A stretch of 64,000 nucleotides of DNA from CBDFKS01 sp965248905 (GTDB lineage Bacteria > Chloroflexota > Dehalococcoidia > Lucifugimonadales > JAGWBF01), in NCBI GenBank assembly GCA_965248905.1, contig CBDFKS010000007.1, positions 1,116,001-1,180,000 on the forward strand. The letters are read 5' to 3'. The translations under genes were made by a program, and so were the position numbers. Below the pieces are notes generated by a model, which worked only from the letters and a program-made list of their open reading frames with translations, did not search any database and had not been told where the DNA came from. This document shows, one piece after another, positions 1 to 8,501 of this stretch (positions within the stretch are counted from its first letter, which is position 1; every line of letters starts with the position of its first letter).

Positions 1-468
1 ACGGAAGAAGCCGCCCATACCTAGAATGGCTGCCAGCTTACTGCCTGGTGATAAATAGATGAAATGGCGAACGGGTTCCCTGCATCCCTCTTCCGTCAGG
101 TGCAGGTGGCCGGGGATATCCTGGAGCAGCTTCCCTCCAAAGGCGACGTTGAGGAGTTGCATACCTCGGCAGATCGCCAATATGGGCATGTCCTGCTCTA
201 GTGCATATCTGAGGAGACCGAACTCCAGGGAATCCAACTCCTGGCAGAGCTCCAATTGAACACCTGGCTCTTTGGTCTCACCATAGATAGAGGGATCGAT
301 GTCAGGACCGCCGGCTAACAAAAGACCTCCGACACCCTCCAACATCACCTCCGGCGATGCGCTGTTGTTCTCAGGAAGTATCGTTAGGGTTTGCGTGTGC
401 TGGGCCAGAGCCTCAATGTATCTTTGAGCATTGTCCCCATTATATGAGGTTATGGCGACCAGTGCCAT
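1..468 (-). CDS. Class I glutamine amidotransferase-like hydrolase (peptidase C26 / PuuD type), 3' end cut by window
   Basis: The minus-strand frame is open from an ATG at 468 to the window edge, so about 156 residues are visible and the C-terminus is missing. The N-terminus reads as an amidotransferase fold: a GGLLLAGGPDIDPSIYG segment near residue 45 and a nucleophile-elbow motif AICRGMQLLNVAFGG near residue 95 holding the likely catalytic Cys, followed by LLQDIP. These match the gamma-glutamyl-gamma-aminobutyrate hydrolase group (PuuD and relatives), cytosolic enzymes that hydrolyse gamma-glutamyl amides. The His/Glu pair of the triad lies beyond the window. The exact substrate is unknown. 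Confidence 0.8.
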   Translation of the reverse strand, partial: MALVAITSYNGDNAQRYIEALAQHTQTLTILPENNSASPEVMLEGVGGLLLAGGPDIDPSIYGETKEPGVQLELCQELDSLEFGLLRYALEQDMPILAICRGMQLLNVAFGGKLLQDIPGHLHLTEEGCREPVRHFIYLSPGSKLAAILGMGGFFR

Positions 469-533
469 ACAACCTATTGTACCTGATACAAGCTAAAATT
501 GACAGCCTTTGTACTCGCCAGGGCAATCTCGTC

Positions 534-743
534 TTAACCAAGGAGCACCTTAAGGAGATAGTCCTCGACCCATCCGGCTTTAAGGCGTTTACCTTGGATA
601 TCCCGTTTGAGGGTGGTTTCTTGCTTGAGCGAATTGAGGGCTATCTGGCGCAGGATAGCCAGGTTTTGGGGACCATGATCGTTGCGGACACGGCTGTCAT
701 CTTCTCGAAAGGTAACGTCCAGGCACCAGTGCAACCTTTTGAC
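534..743 (-). pseudogene. C-terminal relic of an ISAs1-family transposase
   Basis: About 70 codons on the minus strand match the conserved C-terminus of ISAs1-type transposases: the segments LHWCLDVTFREDDSRVRN, ALNSLKQETTLKR and KRLKAGWVEDYLLKVL. The frame ends at a normal stop (534), but the upstream transposase domains are absent and the sequence becomes unrelated near 743. It is a decayed fragment and cannot encode an active transposase. Read from memory of the family; no search was run. Confidence 0.7.
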
Positions 744-784
744 AGTTAGTTCACTACAGCCACATCTGCATATTACATCCATCG

Positions 785-814
785 AAGGGTTGACCTGAGC
801 GGTCAACCCTTTTT
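785..814 (+). terminator. Rho-independent terminator, orphan
   Basis: An 11-bp perfect stem (785-795 with 801-811, AAGGGTTGACC) with a 5-nt loop is followed by a T tract on the plus strand. No intact plus-strand gene lies upstream, so it may be left from a gene lost by decay, or may insulate the gene that starts at 914. Confidence 0.7.
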
Positions 815-1041
815 CTGGTCGTAATCCACAGGATGAAGGATGTTCCCTAGCTGCTTTGGCCGTACCCTAAGGTAAGGAGGCTTATGGGCGCATAGGACAG
901 AAAGGGACACAACATGAAGAAGGAGGTTCCAGAATTGACAAACTCAGGGAAAATTCTAGTACTCAGTCAACTCGGTTTTGGTAATTGTTTAAGAAAACGT
1001 CTAAGGTTGCTACCCTTTTTTAGGAGTGTTGACGTAGGAGG

Positions 1042-1521
1042 GTGGCAGCCATGGGACGAGAACGGTATGTGGTCCGGTTGGAAAGGGAAGAACGAGACCA
1101 GTTGGAACGACTGATTCGCGGGGGAAAGAGCCCAGCGCGAAAGGTTGCCCGGGCCCGTATTCTGCTAAAGGCAGATACGGGCTGGGGGGTGATGCGCATC
1201 GTGGAGGCGCTGGACACGTCTGCGGGTACGGTGTGCCGTACCAAGCGGCGGTACCTGGAGGGAGGACTGAAGCGGGCCTTGGAGGAAGATCCTCGGCCAG
1301 GACATCCGACCAAACTGGATGAGCGGGGGGAAGCGCACCTGATTGCCCTGGCGTGCAGCGAGGCCCCCCCAGGCCATGACCACTGGACCCTGCGGCTCCT
1401 GGCAAACAAGGTGGTGGAGTTGGGGCTGGCGCCCTCCATGTCCCACGAGGGAATTCGCAAGCGGTTGAAAAAAACAGTCTCAAGCCGTGGCAGAAGAAGG
1501 AGTGGTGTATTCCCCAGGTGA
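1042..1521 (+). CDS. IS630 transposase ORF A (N-terminal HTH part), copy 1
   Basis: This 159-residue frame carries the helix-turn-helix DNA-binding half of an IS630-family transposase (segment ARARILLKADTGWGVMRIVE, then a second HTH around DTSAGTVCRTKRRY). It contains an A7 run at 1468-1474. A -1 shift there gives ...KPWQKKEWCIPQVSAEF and fuses it to ORF B, which holds the catalytic DDE domain, so ORFs A and B probably make one protein of about 375 residues by frameshifting or transcriptional slippage. In this copy the catalytic half is broken by another element, so no active enzyme is expected. Confidence 0.85.
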   Translation: MAAMGRERYVVRLEREERDQLERLIRGGKSPARKVARARILLKADTGWGVMRIVEALDTSAGTVCRTKRRYLEGGLKRALEEDPRPGHPTKLDERGEAHLIALACSEAPPGHDHWTLRLLANKVVELGLAPSMSHEGIRKRLKKTVSSRGRRRSGVFPR

Positions 1522-1915
1522 GCGCCGAGTTTGTGGCGTGTATGGAGGATGTGCTGGACCTTTACGCGGAACCCTATGACCCAGAGCGCCCGGTGGTCTG
1601 TTTCGACGAGACCTCCAAGCAGTTGCTGGCGGAAAAGAGGTCTCCGATCCCGCCCAAGCCGGCACGACGGGAGCGATACGATTACGAGTACCAGCGCAAT
1701 GGCACCCGAAACCTGTTCATGCTGTGCGAGCCCCTGGCGGGCTGGAGGCATGTGGCAGTGACCGAACGTCGTACCATGGTGGACTTCGCTAAGCAGATGC
1801 GGTGGCTGGCCGATGAAGCTTACCCAGCGTCCGAGAAGATCCGGGTGGTGCTGGACAACCTCAACACCCACAAACCAGCTTCCCTCTACGAAACCTTCGA
1901 GCCCAAGGAGGCTAG

Positions 1916-3474
1916 GAGCCCGTCCGAGAAACACGGTTGGCGAGTGTTTGGGGGTATGATGGGCCCAGCCCAGTAGCGGGGAGTCGTTGATGAGCAAGAC
2001 CTACCTTTCCTACGAACCCGACCAGCAGTTGCTGTTGCCAGCGGCGTTGCAGGAGTGGCTGCCTGACGACCATCTGGCCTACTTCATATCCGACGTGGTG
2101 GACCAGTTGGACATGTCGGAGGTCACCGCTCGCTACGAGCGGGAACGGCGTGGCGGGCCGCCGTATCATCCACGGATGATGGTCAAGGTGTTGCTCTACG
2201 GCTACTGCGTGGGGGTGGCGTCCTCACGCCGCATCGCCCAGCGTCTCCACGAGGACATCGCCTTCAGGGTGTTGGCGGCGAACAACACACCGGACTTCCG
2301 GACCATCTCCGACTTTCGCAAGGATAATGTGGATGCGCTGTCGGGCCTGTTCGTACAGGTACTGGCGTTGTGTCAGCAGGCGGGGCTGGTGAAGCTGGGG
2401 CACGTGGCGCTGGACGGCACGAAGGTCAAGGCCAACGCATCGAAGCATAAGGCGATGAGTTACCAACGGATGAAGGAGAAGGCAGCGCAGTTGGCGGCGG
2501 AGGTAGCGGAGTTGTTGCGACAGGCCCAGGCAGCGGATGATGAGGAAGACCGGCGGTACGGCAAAGACAAGCGTGGAGATGAGTTGCCGCAGGAGTTGGC
2601 CTTTCGAGAGGGTCGGTTGGAGAAGATACGGGAAGCCATGGCGGCGCTGGAAGCCGAGGCGCAGGCGGCTGCCGAACAGGCCGAGGCCGAAGGTGGTAAT
2701 CACCCGGGGGTGCCCGACGACAAGGCCCAGCGTAACTTCACCGATACCGAGTCGCGCATCATCCCCGCACCTGGAGGAAAGGACTTCCTGCAAGCGTACA
2801 ACTGTCAGGCGGTGGTGGACAGCGCTCACCAGGTGATCGTGGCGGCGCGGGCCACCAACCAGGCTTCGGATAAGCAACAGGCTGCGGCGATGATGGAGGA
2901 GACCATCGACAACGTCGGTGCAGTCCCCAGGGAAGTATCCGCCGATGCTGGCTATTACTCGGCAAAGGCAGTCGACGAGCTCTATGCTCTGGGCGTGGAC
3001 CCGTTCGTCGCGCCGGAGCAGACCCGCCACGGCCGGGTTGTGCCACCCGCGCCCCGAGGTCGCATACCCAGCCATCTGTCTCCCAGGGACCGGATGCGAC
3101 GGAAGTTACAGACCAAGCGGGGTCGGCAGCGCTACGCTTTGCGGATGCAAACTGTGGAGCCGGTATTCGGCCAGATCAAGCAGGGCAGGGGATTCCGGCA
3201 GTTCCTGCTGCGGGGACTGGAGAAGGTGAACGGCGAATGGTCGCTGATCTGCACCGGCCACAACCTGCTCAAACTGTTCCGCTTTGGGGTCAATCTGCAC
3301 AGGAAAGCACGGGCCGATGGGCCAGCCCAACGCATCAGGAACTTTGCCGAGGTAGTGAGCACGGCGCTATTCGCAAAGCTATCTGGGGGCCGGCTGGGGC
3401 AACCGGCAAAATTAGTTGTCGCGATCCATTGGCGCTGACCCGCAAGCACCGTTAGATAATCCTCGGACGGGCTG
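1916..3474 (+). mobile_element. IS1182-like element nested in IS630 copy 1
   Basis: The 1559-bp insertion is bounded by near-perfect inverted repeats (gAGCCCGTCCGAG at the left end, its complement at the right) and flanked by a 4-bp duplication CTAG at 1912-1915 and 3475-3478. Excising it with one CTAG restores the IS630 sequence exactly as in the intact copies. The single transposase gene runs on the plus strand. Confidence 0.92.
1990..3438 (+). CDS. IS1182-type transposase (IS4/IS5 superfamily DDE)
   Basis: The 482-residue protein opens with the typical IS1182 N-terminus (TYLSYEPDQQLLLPAALQEW, the DUF772 region). It then carries DGTKVKANASKHK with a likely catalytic Asp near residue 140, a charged Ala/Glu-rich linker, YNCQAVVDSAHQVIVAA and VSADAGYYSAKA in the catalytic core, and a C-terminal DDE_Tnp_1_6-like end around VEPVFGQIKQGRGFRQFLLRG with the final Glu. 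It appears full length and uninterrupted. ATG at 1990 is preferred over the adjacent TTG at 1987. It drives cut-and-paste movement of the surrounding element. Confidence 0.92.
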   Translation: MSKTYLSYEPDQQLLLPAALQEWLPDDHLAYFISDVVDQLDMSEVTARYERERRGGPPYHPRMMVKVLLYGYCVGVASSRRIAQRLHEDIAFRVLAANNTPDFRTISDFRKDNVDALSGLFVQVLALCQQAGLVKLGHVALDGTKVKANASKHKAMSYQRMKEKAAQLAAEVAELLRQAQAADDEEDRRYGKDKRGDELPQELAFREGRLEKIREAMAALEAEAQAAAEQAEAEGGNHPGVPDDKAQRNFTDTESRIIPAPGGKDFLQAYNCQAVVDSAHQVIVAARATNQASDKQQAAAMMEETIDNVGAVPREVSADAGYYSAKAVDELYALGVDPFVAPEQTRHGRVVPPAPRGRIPSHLSPRDRMRRKLQTKRGRQRYALRMQTVEPVFGQIKQGRGFRQFLLRGLEKVNGEWSLICTGHNLLKLFRFGVNLHRKARADGPAQRIRNFAEVVSTALFAKLSGGRLGQPAKLVVAIHWR

Positions 3475-4792
3475 CTAGGCGAATACGCAAACGCTTGGAG
3501 TTTCACTACACTCCCAAGCACGGTAGTTGGCTCAACATGGCAGAGATCGAGTTCAGTGTCTTGGCCAGGCGAGTCCTGCGCCGGCGTATTGCCGATGAAG
3601 AGACTTTGAGTGGCGAGATCGCGGCCCTGGAGGCAGAACGAAACCAAGCCGGAGCAACCATTGACTGGAGATTCTCCACTGTGGACGCCCGAGTCAAGCT
3701 TCACCATCTCTATCCTGCCAACAATTAGGTTGACTGAGTACTAGTGACGGGGGCCACGGGTAGCGTTGGCAGTGCAACAATACCTAACCTGACTAACTTA
3801 GGCGCCGATGTTCGGGCGCTGGTCCGCGACGAATCAAAAGCACAAGGCCTCAAAGATACGGGCGTTGAGATTGTTGTGGGCGACCTGAAGAAACCCTACA
3901 CTCTAGACGCCGCTTTTCGCGGGGTGGATAAGGTTCTCCTGATCACCCCACCTAATCCCAACCAGGTCATCCAAGCCAAAAACGGGATCGAAGCAGCCAA
4001 ACGCAGTGGCAGCCCGTTCATAGTCAGACTGTCGGCGGGCGCACTCCAAGGGATGCCTGGTGCTTTACCGCGCGTTTCAGGACAGCACACCGTGATCGAC
4101 GACGAGTTGAGGGCGTCGGGCATGCCCTATACCATCCTCAAGCCCCATTTTTCATGCAGAACACGTTAATGGCGGCTCAGACACTCGCATCTGAAGGCGT
4201 CGTTTACATGTCGATGAAGGACGGCAGGATTGGCATGATCGACGTACGCGATGTCGCGGACGTAGCAGTTAAGGTCCTCACTGGGGACGGCCACGAGGGC
4301 AAAGCCTATGCTCTGACCGGCCCGGCGTCGATTTCATTCCACGATGTGGCAGCCGGCCTGTCCAAGGCCCTGGGCAGGCAAATCAACTATGCGAACGTCC
4401 CACTCGAAGCCGCCCGGGAAGGAATGATCAGCATGGGATTGCCGGAGTGGATGGCGGATGCCCTTGGCGAGTATACAACGGCTTTCAGTGAAGGCTACGG
4501 AGACTTCAAGACAGAAAACGTCGAGAACATAACCGGTCATCATGCCCGCTCTTACGAGACGTTCGCTAACGACTTTGCCCAGGTGTTCGGAGGAGTCGTT
4601 CCCCAGGCCGCTTAAACTTCATGTCGTCATAGTGCAAATGACCTACTCCAGCACGATCCCAGTGGCCCAGGTACCTGACGGCTAACGATAGGCGTCGAAC
4701 GGGAGAGCGGTATGCTAAAGACCGAGGGTAAGCTATGAAGCGAAGCCAGTGTTGAAGCTCATTGAGTAGGCACGAATCAACGTCCCGAATCA

Positions 4793-4826
4793 GAAAGAGG
4801 TTGACCTTTGGAGTCAACCTCTTTTG
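4793..4826 (+). terminator. Rho-independent terminator after the NmrA-type gene
   Basis: A 12-bp stem (4794-4805 with 4813-4824, AAAGAGGTTGAC) with a 7-nt loop ends in a TTTT tract. It lies about 180 nt downstream of the NmrA-type stop codon and before the AtuA-like gene. The A-rich left side means it could also act on the minus strand. Confidence 0.8.
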
Positions 4827-4969
4827 TTTGCAAAAATGAGGTATAGGCAAAGAAGGGGAGACACTCGACGCGACAAGGAGGATTTGGACTGCATCTGACC
4901 GTGTTCCCAATCGGATTGGTCGTATGGTAGAATTCCAGGAGCAATTCTAGTAATCGAGGCGATGAAAAG

Positions 4970-6370
4970 GTGGACGAAGTAAAGGTCCTTACTCCTACCG
5001 GGTGCATAGGGAATCGGGGCATCCACCATGAGGCGCTAGTCGCGGCCCTAGATGCCGAGAAGCCCGATGCCATAGCGGTGGACGCAGGTTCCCTGGACTG
5101 CGGGCCCTGGTACCTTGGCGCCGGTCAAGTCCACAGCCCTATGATAAACATCCGTCGAGATCTACGCCTCGTGCTTACAGAGGGAGTGAGGCGGGGCATC
5201 CCCATCATAATCGGCTCCTCCGGGGGATCGGGAGCCCGGCCTCATGTTGACCTTACCGTGGATGTGATCAAGGAGATCGCGGATGAAGAAGAGCTCAACT
5301 TCAAAGTGGGCGTGATCTATTCGGATGTGGACAAGGAGTACCTCCATGCCCGGATTCGTGGCGGTGATGTGATACCCAAGGTTCCCACCAACATCTTTGG
5401 AGACCCATTGACGGCCAGTGAGGTGGATAGCTCCTCGCGCATCGTAGCCATGATGGGCTGCGAACCGATCATCGAGGCCCTGAACCGTGGAGCCCAGGTT
5501 GTGGTCGCGGGGCGGGCGGCGGACTGCTGCGTTATAGCCGCGTATCCCACCATGATGGGATTTCATAAAGGCCTCAGCCTGCACATGGGCGATATTATGG
5601 AGTGCGGCGAGTCGACCTTGACGGACAGGGAAGGAATAACTCAGATTCTAGGGCCGAACCGGGTGCCGGTCATCGGCGTGATGAGAAAGGACCACTTCGT
5701 GCTCAAACCCGGACACAGCGGGATGGCCTGTACTGTGGAAGCGGTGAGTGCCCACTCCATGTATGAGCGGGACAACCACACCCACGTAGAGCTTCCCGGG
5801 GGAGTCCTGGATAAGACCGGCTGCTCCGTGGTCCAGGAAACCGATTCAGTGGTCAAAGTGTCAGGTAGCGGGTTTCGAGAAACGCCCTATACGGTCCTGT
5901 TAGAAGGAGCAGCCCCAGTAGGGTGGCGGACCATCTCGATCTTGGGCCTGCGGAACCCCCGCACCATAGAACAGATTGACCATCTTTTGGAGCTAGAGAA
6001 AAAGAGCGCCGCCGTCCAGTTCGGAGAGCATGGCGAGTTCTCGATCTATTACCATGTCTACGGCGGCGGAGCTGTCCTTGGCCCTTCCGAGCCGGAACGG
6101 CAGTTGTTGGGGCAGGAGCTGGGACTGGTGGTCGACGTCGTTGCGGAGACCCAGGAACTGGCCCATGACATCGCCGAGGACGTGGCGTTGAAGATAGCCT
6201 TCGCCCGGTACCCGGGCAGGACCACCACGGCAGGTAACGTTGCGTACCTTTTCTCCCCCAACGTAATAGACGCGGGACAGGCGTACACCACAAGCATATA
6301 TCACCAGCTTCCAATAGATGACCCGCTGGAACTGTTTCCCGTCATCGTTAAAGACATTAGAGAGGTGTGA
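4970..6370 (+). CDS. AtuA-like protein (acyclic terpene utilisation family, DUF1446)
   Basis: The 466-residue protein matches the DUF1446/AtuA family: IIGSSGGSGARPHVDL near residue 85, the family block VVVAGRAADCCVIAAYP near residue 185, and GGAVLG near 370. Family members occur in acyclic terpene (citronellol/geranyl-CoA) degradation operons, but their chemical role is not established. Start is GTG at 4970; the nearby ATG at 4962 is out of frame. The stop overlaps the GTG start of the DUF4387 gene by 4 nt, so the two are translationally coupled. With the PrpD-like and MaoC-like genes downstream, this suggests an acyl-CoA or hydroxy-acid catabolic unit. The pathway is inference. Confidence 0.88.
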   Translation: MDEVKVLTPTGCIGNRGIHHEALVAALDAEKPDAIAVDAGSLDCGPWYLGAGQVHSPMINIRRDLRLVLTEGVRRGIPIIIGSSGGSGARPHVDLTVDVIKEIADEEELNFKVGVIYSDVDKEYLHARIRGGDVIPKVPTNIFGDPLTASEVDSSSRIVAMMGCEPIIEALNRGAQVVVAGRAADCCVIAAYPTMMGFHKGLSLHMGDIMECGESTLTDREGITQILGPNRVPVIGVMRKDHFVLKPGHSGMACTVEAVSAHSMYERDNHTHVELPGGVLDKTGCSVVQETDSVVKVSGSGFRETPYTVLLEGAAPVGWRTISILGLRNPRTIEQIDHLLELEKKSAAVQFGEHGEFSIYYHVYGGGAVLGPSEPERQLLGQELGLVVDVVAETQELAHDIAEDVALKIAFARYPGRTTTAGNVAYLFSPNVIDAGQAYTTSIYHQLPIDDPLELFPVIVKDIREV

Positions 6371-6717
6371 CCCTGTCTAGTTCCGTCGGCCTGGAAGAGC
6401 TTTGTGCTGTCCTGCGAAGTAAGAATGCGGGACCGATGCTGATTACCCTCGACATGATCTTTAAGGACCGATCGGTGTACGAGGTCGTTAAAGAGAGTAG
6501 GCTAATCACCCAGGAGTTGGTGGCCGATGCGTATAGGATCCCTCCGGAAGACGTCGTGGTAGTCGAGTACATAGACAACCTTGGCGCCGTCAAGGCTACT
6601 TACAAACGGCGCTACCCCGCCGGAAGCCCTGGGGACACCGATTGCTTCGGTATGAACCAGGAGGGGCCGCTACTGTATATCAACTTTGACAGAGAGATAT
6701 TCGGAGACCTGGTTTAG
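6367..6717 (+). CDS. DUF4387 family protein, partner of the AtuA-like protein
   Basis: The 116-residue protein begins at a GTG that overlaps the AtuA stop (GTGA). It contains the family-typical segments SKNAGPMLITLDMIFKDRS, AYRIPPEDVVVVEYIDNLGAVKATYKR and a C-terminal GDTDCFGMNQEGPLL. DUF4387 proteins are regularly found next to, or fused to, DUF1446/AtuA proteins, and the 4-nt overlap here argues that the two work together as subunits. No catalytic residues can be assigned. It is probably cytosolic, with no signal peptide. Confidence 0.85.
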   Translation: MTLSSSVGLEELCAVLRSKNAGPMLITLDMIFKDRSVYEVVKESRLITQELVADAYRIPPEDVVVVEYIDNLGAVKATYKRRYPAGSPGDTDCFGMNQEGPLLYINFDREIFGDLV

Positions 6718-6808
6718 GGAGTGGGGTCATCCGGGTAGCGGCTGTTTCTGAAGCAGACCTAAGCCTTCGGTGACTCATCGTCAAACAAAGCCAGCCTAAG
6801 GAGGAGTC

Positions 6809-8275
6809 GTGTCGTCGGATTCAGGCTTCTATCACCTTGGATTGCTGAAAGAGGAGCGCTTCGACCCTGGTAGACGGCTGACGGAAGAGGTCGTGGACTG
6901 GGCCTACCACATCAAGCGCGAGGATGTCCCCTCTCATGTCATTGACTCAGTAAAATTCTACGCCATAGATTTTCTAGCATCGGCCATACCTGGGGTGACC
7001 CTGGAGGAAAAGGGTGGCGGACTTCGGCCGGTCCTAGAATTCGTCAAGCAGCTCAACGGTTCGGGTCCGTGCACGGTAATCGGTACCGACCTCAGAGCCC
7101 TCCCTCAATATGCTGCTCTTGTGAGCGGTGCGGCCTCCGGGGCATTTGAGCTCGATGCCACCCACAGGGGAGCGTTACCGTCCCACAACGCCTTGCCGGT
7201 CTATGCGGCGGCCTTCGCTTTGAGCGAGATGGACACCATAGATTTCGAGCACTTTGCGACCTGCGTTGCGGTGGCCTGTGAGGTGGAGACTAAGCTATCG
7301 ATGGCTTTGAACCCGGGAATCGGCTGCGTAGACCCCTGCCAGGCCTCGGCACTGGCGGTCGCAGTGCTGGCGGCCAAAATGTGGGACCTGAAGCAGCAGC
7401 AATATTCCGACGCGATGGGACTGGCGGGGTTCCAGGCAGCGGGAAGCTTTGAAATAGAGGGCCCCGGCTACTGGGCCCGGCGAGGCATGTATGGGTGGTT
7501 GGCGGTCCAGGGCATCCACGCGGCTATGCTGGCCAGGGCCGGACACATAGGCCCCGATAGTATCCTGGAAGGGGGCTATGGCTTCCTCAATCAATTTAGC
7601 GCAAAGCCGAATATTTCCGTCTTCGACCACCTGGGAGACCCGTGGGAACTACCTCGCAGCGGGGTAAAGAGGTGGATGGCCAGTCGTTCCACCAACGGCG
7701 CCATAGACGGAGTTATGCAAATCTGCACCGACCACGAACTATGGCCCGACGACATCGAAGAGATCACACTGGAAGCTGGTTCGTATATCTACTCCGCCAA
7801 AACCCTTCCTGAAGACTATAAGAGGAATCCTCCCACTCCCCGGTTGGGGTCCCTCAGCCTCTATTGGCTTGCCGCCGCCGCTGTGGTACATCGGACCGTG
7901 TGGTTTCCCCAATATGAACCTGCCGTCTTCTACTCGCCGGAGATCAAAGACATGATAAGAAAGGTCCGGTGTATCCATAACCCGGAGTTCGACCGCGGGT
8001 TCCCAGACCAACTTACGACGGTGACTACTATCCGGACGACCGGCGGTGCCGAGCACACCGTGCGCGTAGACTACCCCAAGGGCGAGCCGGAGAACCCTCT
8101 AACCATGGATGAGCTCGTAGCCAAGTACAGGGACCTTTATCGGGACGGCGGCGGGCCGCAGGTGATGTCCAAGGAGCGCCACGAGAAGATTCTTGAACGG
8201 GTAATGGGGATGGAAGAGGAGCAGGACATCGGCGCCCTAGTAAAGCTGTTCTCCAGTGACACGGGCTACCAGTAG
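6809..8275 (+). CDS. MmgE/PrpD family protein (2-methylcitrate dehydratase-like)
   Basis: The 488-residue protein fits MmgE/PrpD: an N-terminal helical domain (VPSHVIDSVKFYAIDFLAS...), GAFELDATHRGALPSHNALPVYAAAFAL near residue 115, MGLAGFQAAG near 205, and KRWMASRSTNGAIDGVMQI near 287. Family members dehydrate 2-methylcitrate or related tricarboxylic and hydroxy acids. The start is GTG at 6809, preceded by GGAGG. It is about 20% divergent in layout from PrpD itself, so substrate specificity should not be assumed. Position after AtuA/DUF4387 suggests a shared catabolic role. Confidence 0.85.
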   Translation: MSSDSGFYHLGLLKEERFDPGRRLTEEVVDWAYHIKREDVPSHVIDSVKFYAIDFLASAIPGVTLEEKGGGLRPVLEFVKQLNGSGPCTVIGTDLRALPQYAALVSGAASGAFELDATHRGALPSHNALPVYAAAFALSEMDTIDFEHFATCVAVACEVETKLSMALNPGIGCVDPCQASALAVAVLAAKMWDLKQQQYSDAMGLAGFQAAGSFEIEGPGYWARRGMYGWLAVQGIHAAMLARAGHIGPDSILEGGYGFLNQFSAKPNISVFDHLGDPWELPRSGVKRWMASRSTNGAIDGVMQICTDHELWPDDIEEITLEAGSYIYSAKTLPEDYKRNPPTPRLGSLSLYWLAAAAVVHRTVWFPQYEPAVFYSPEIKDMIRKVRCIHNPEFDRGFPDQLTTVTTIRTTGGAEHTVRVDYPKGEPENPLTMDELVAKYRDLYRDGGGPQVMSKERHEKILERVMGMEEEQDIGALVKLFSSDTGYQ

Positions 8276-8359
8276 GCAGTGATTGGAGGATTCGCCGAAG
8301 CGCGTCCGGCAGCCATTGTCTGACCGTCGCCCCAATGGTAGATATCAACCCTGACAGTG

Positions 8360-8431
8360 GCCCTCACCCCGACCCTTCGACAAGCTCAGGGCCACCCCTC
8401 TCCCAGTGGGAGAGGGGTCGGGGGTGAGGGC
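8360..8431. repeat. Palindromic intergenic repeat (CCCTCACC...GGTGAGGG family), copy 1
   Basis: A long imperfect hairpin opens GCCCTCACCCC and closes GGGGTGAGGGC, with an inner arm CCCCTCTCCCA/TGGGAGAGGGG. Related copies lie at 44321-44400, inside tlyA (51064-51156) and inside ileS (52440-52499). Confidence 0.8.
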
Positions 8432-8501
8432 ATTTTCCGAACAATGGCGACAGGTCCTGTGCACATTTCACAAATGCCCACACAGAGGAGACTAAACAAG
8501 A

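Larger units (their letters stand above)
1518..3728 (+). pseudogene. IS630 transposase ORF B, interrupted (copy 1)
   Basis: The catalytic half begins at 1518, overlapping ORF A, and reads through the first two acidic motifs (CFDETSK, VLDNLNTH). It is cut at 1911-1915, where the IS1182-like element entered a CTAG. It resumes at 3479 with the third catalytic segment (NMAEIEFSVL) and ends at 3728. The sequence is otherwise the same as the intact copies at 48530-49177 and 59253-59900. Confidence 0.9.
959..3741 (+). mobile_element. IS630-family element, copy 1, interrupted by an IS1182-like element
   Basis: Termini are inverted repeats beginning GTACTCAGTCAAC, flanked by a duplicated TA (957-958, 3742-3743), the IS630/Tc1 target. 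Removing the internal insertion (1916-3474) and one 4-bp duplication leaves exactly 1220 bp, the size of the two intact copies (48517-49736, 59240-60459). The transposase is read on the plus strand in two overlapping frames. The element lies inside the NmrA-type gene. Confidence 0.93.
914..4615 (+). pseudogene. NmrA-type NAD(P)-binding oxidoreductase split by nested insertion sequences
   Basis: The first 15 codons lie at 914-958 and end ...SGKIL. The gene resumes at 3744 with V-TGATGSVGSATIPNL, so joining the pieces restores the Rossmann motif ILVTGATGSVG. IS630 copy 1 entered at a TA dinucleotide, duplicated at 957-958 and 3742-3743. A second lesion follows: the frame breaks in the T5 run near 4147-4151, and adding one T restores ILKPHFFMQNTL and a frame running to the stop at 4613-4615. 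The rebuilt protein is about 305 residues, the usual length for NmrA/atypical-SDR proteins, which bind NAD(P)H as quinone oxidoreductases or redox sensors. Substrate unknown. The homopolymer lesion may be a sequencing error; the IS insertion is real disruption. Confidence 0.85.

Noticed and set aside
4566..5073. Overlapping minus-strand frames upstream of the AtuA-like gene
   Set aside because: They are shadows crossing a strong terminator hairpin and the AtuA start and have no family features.
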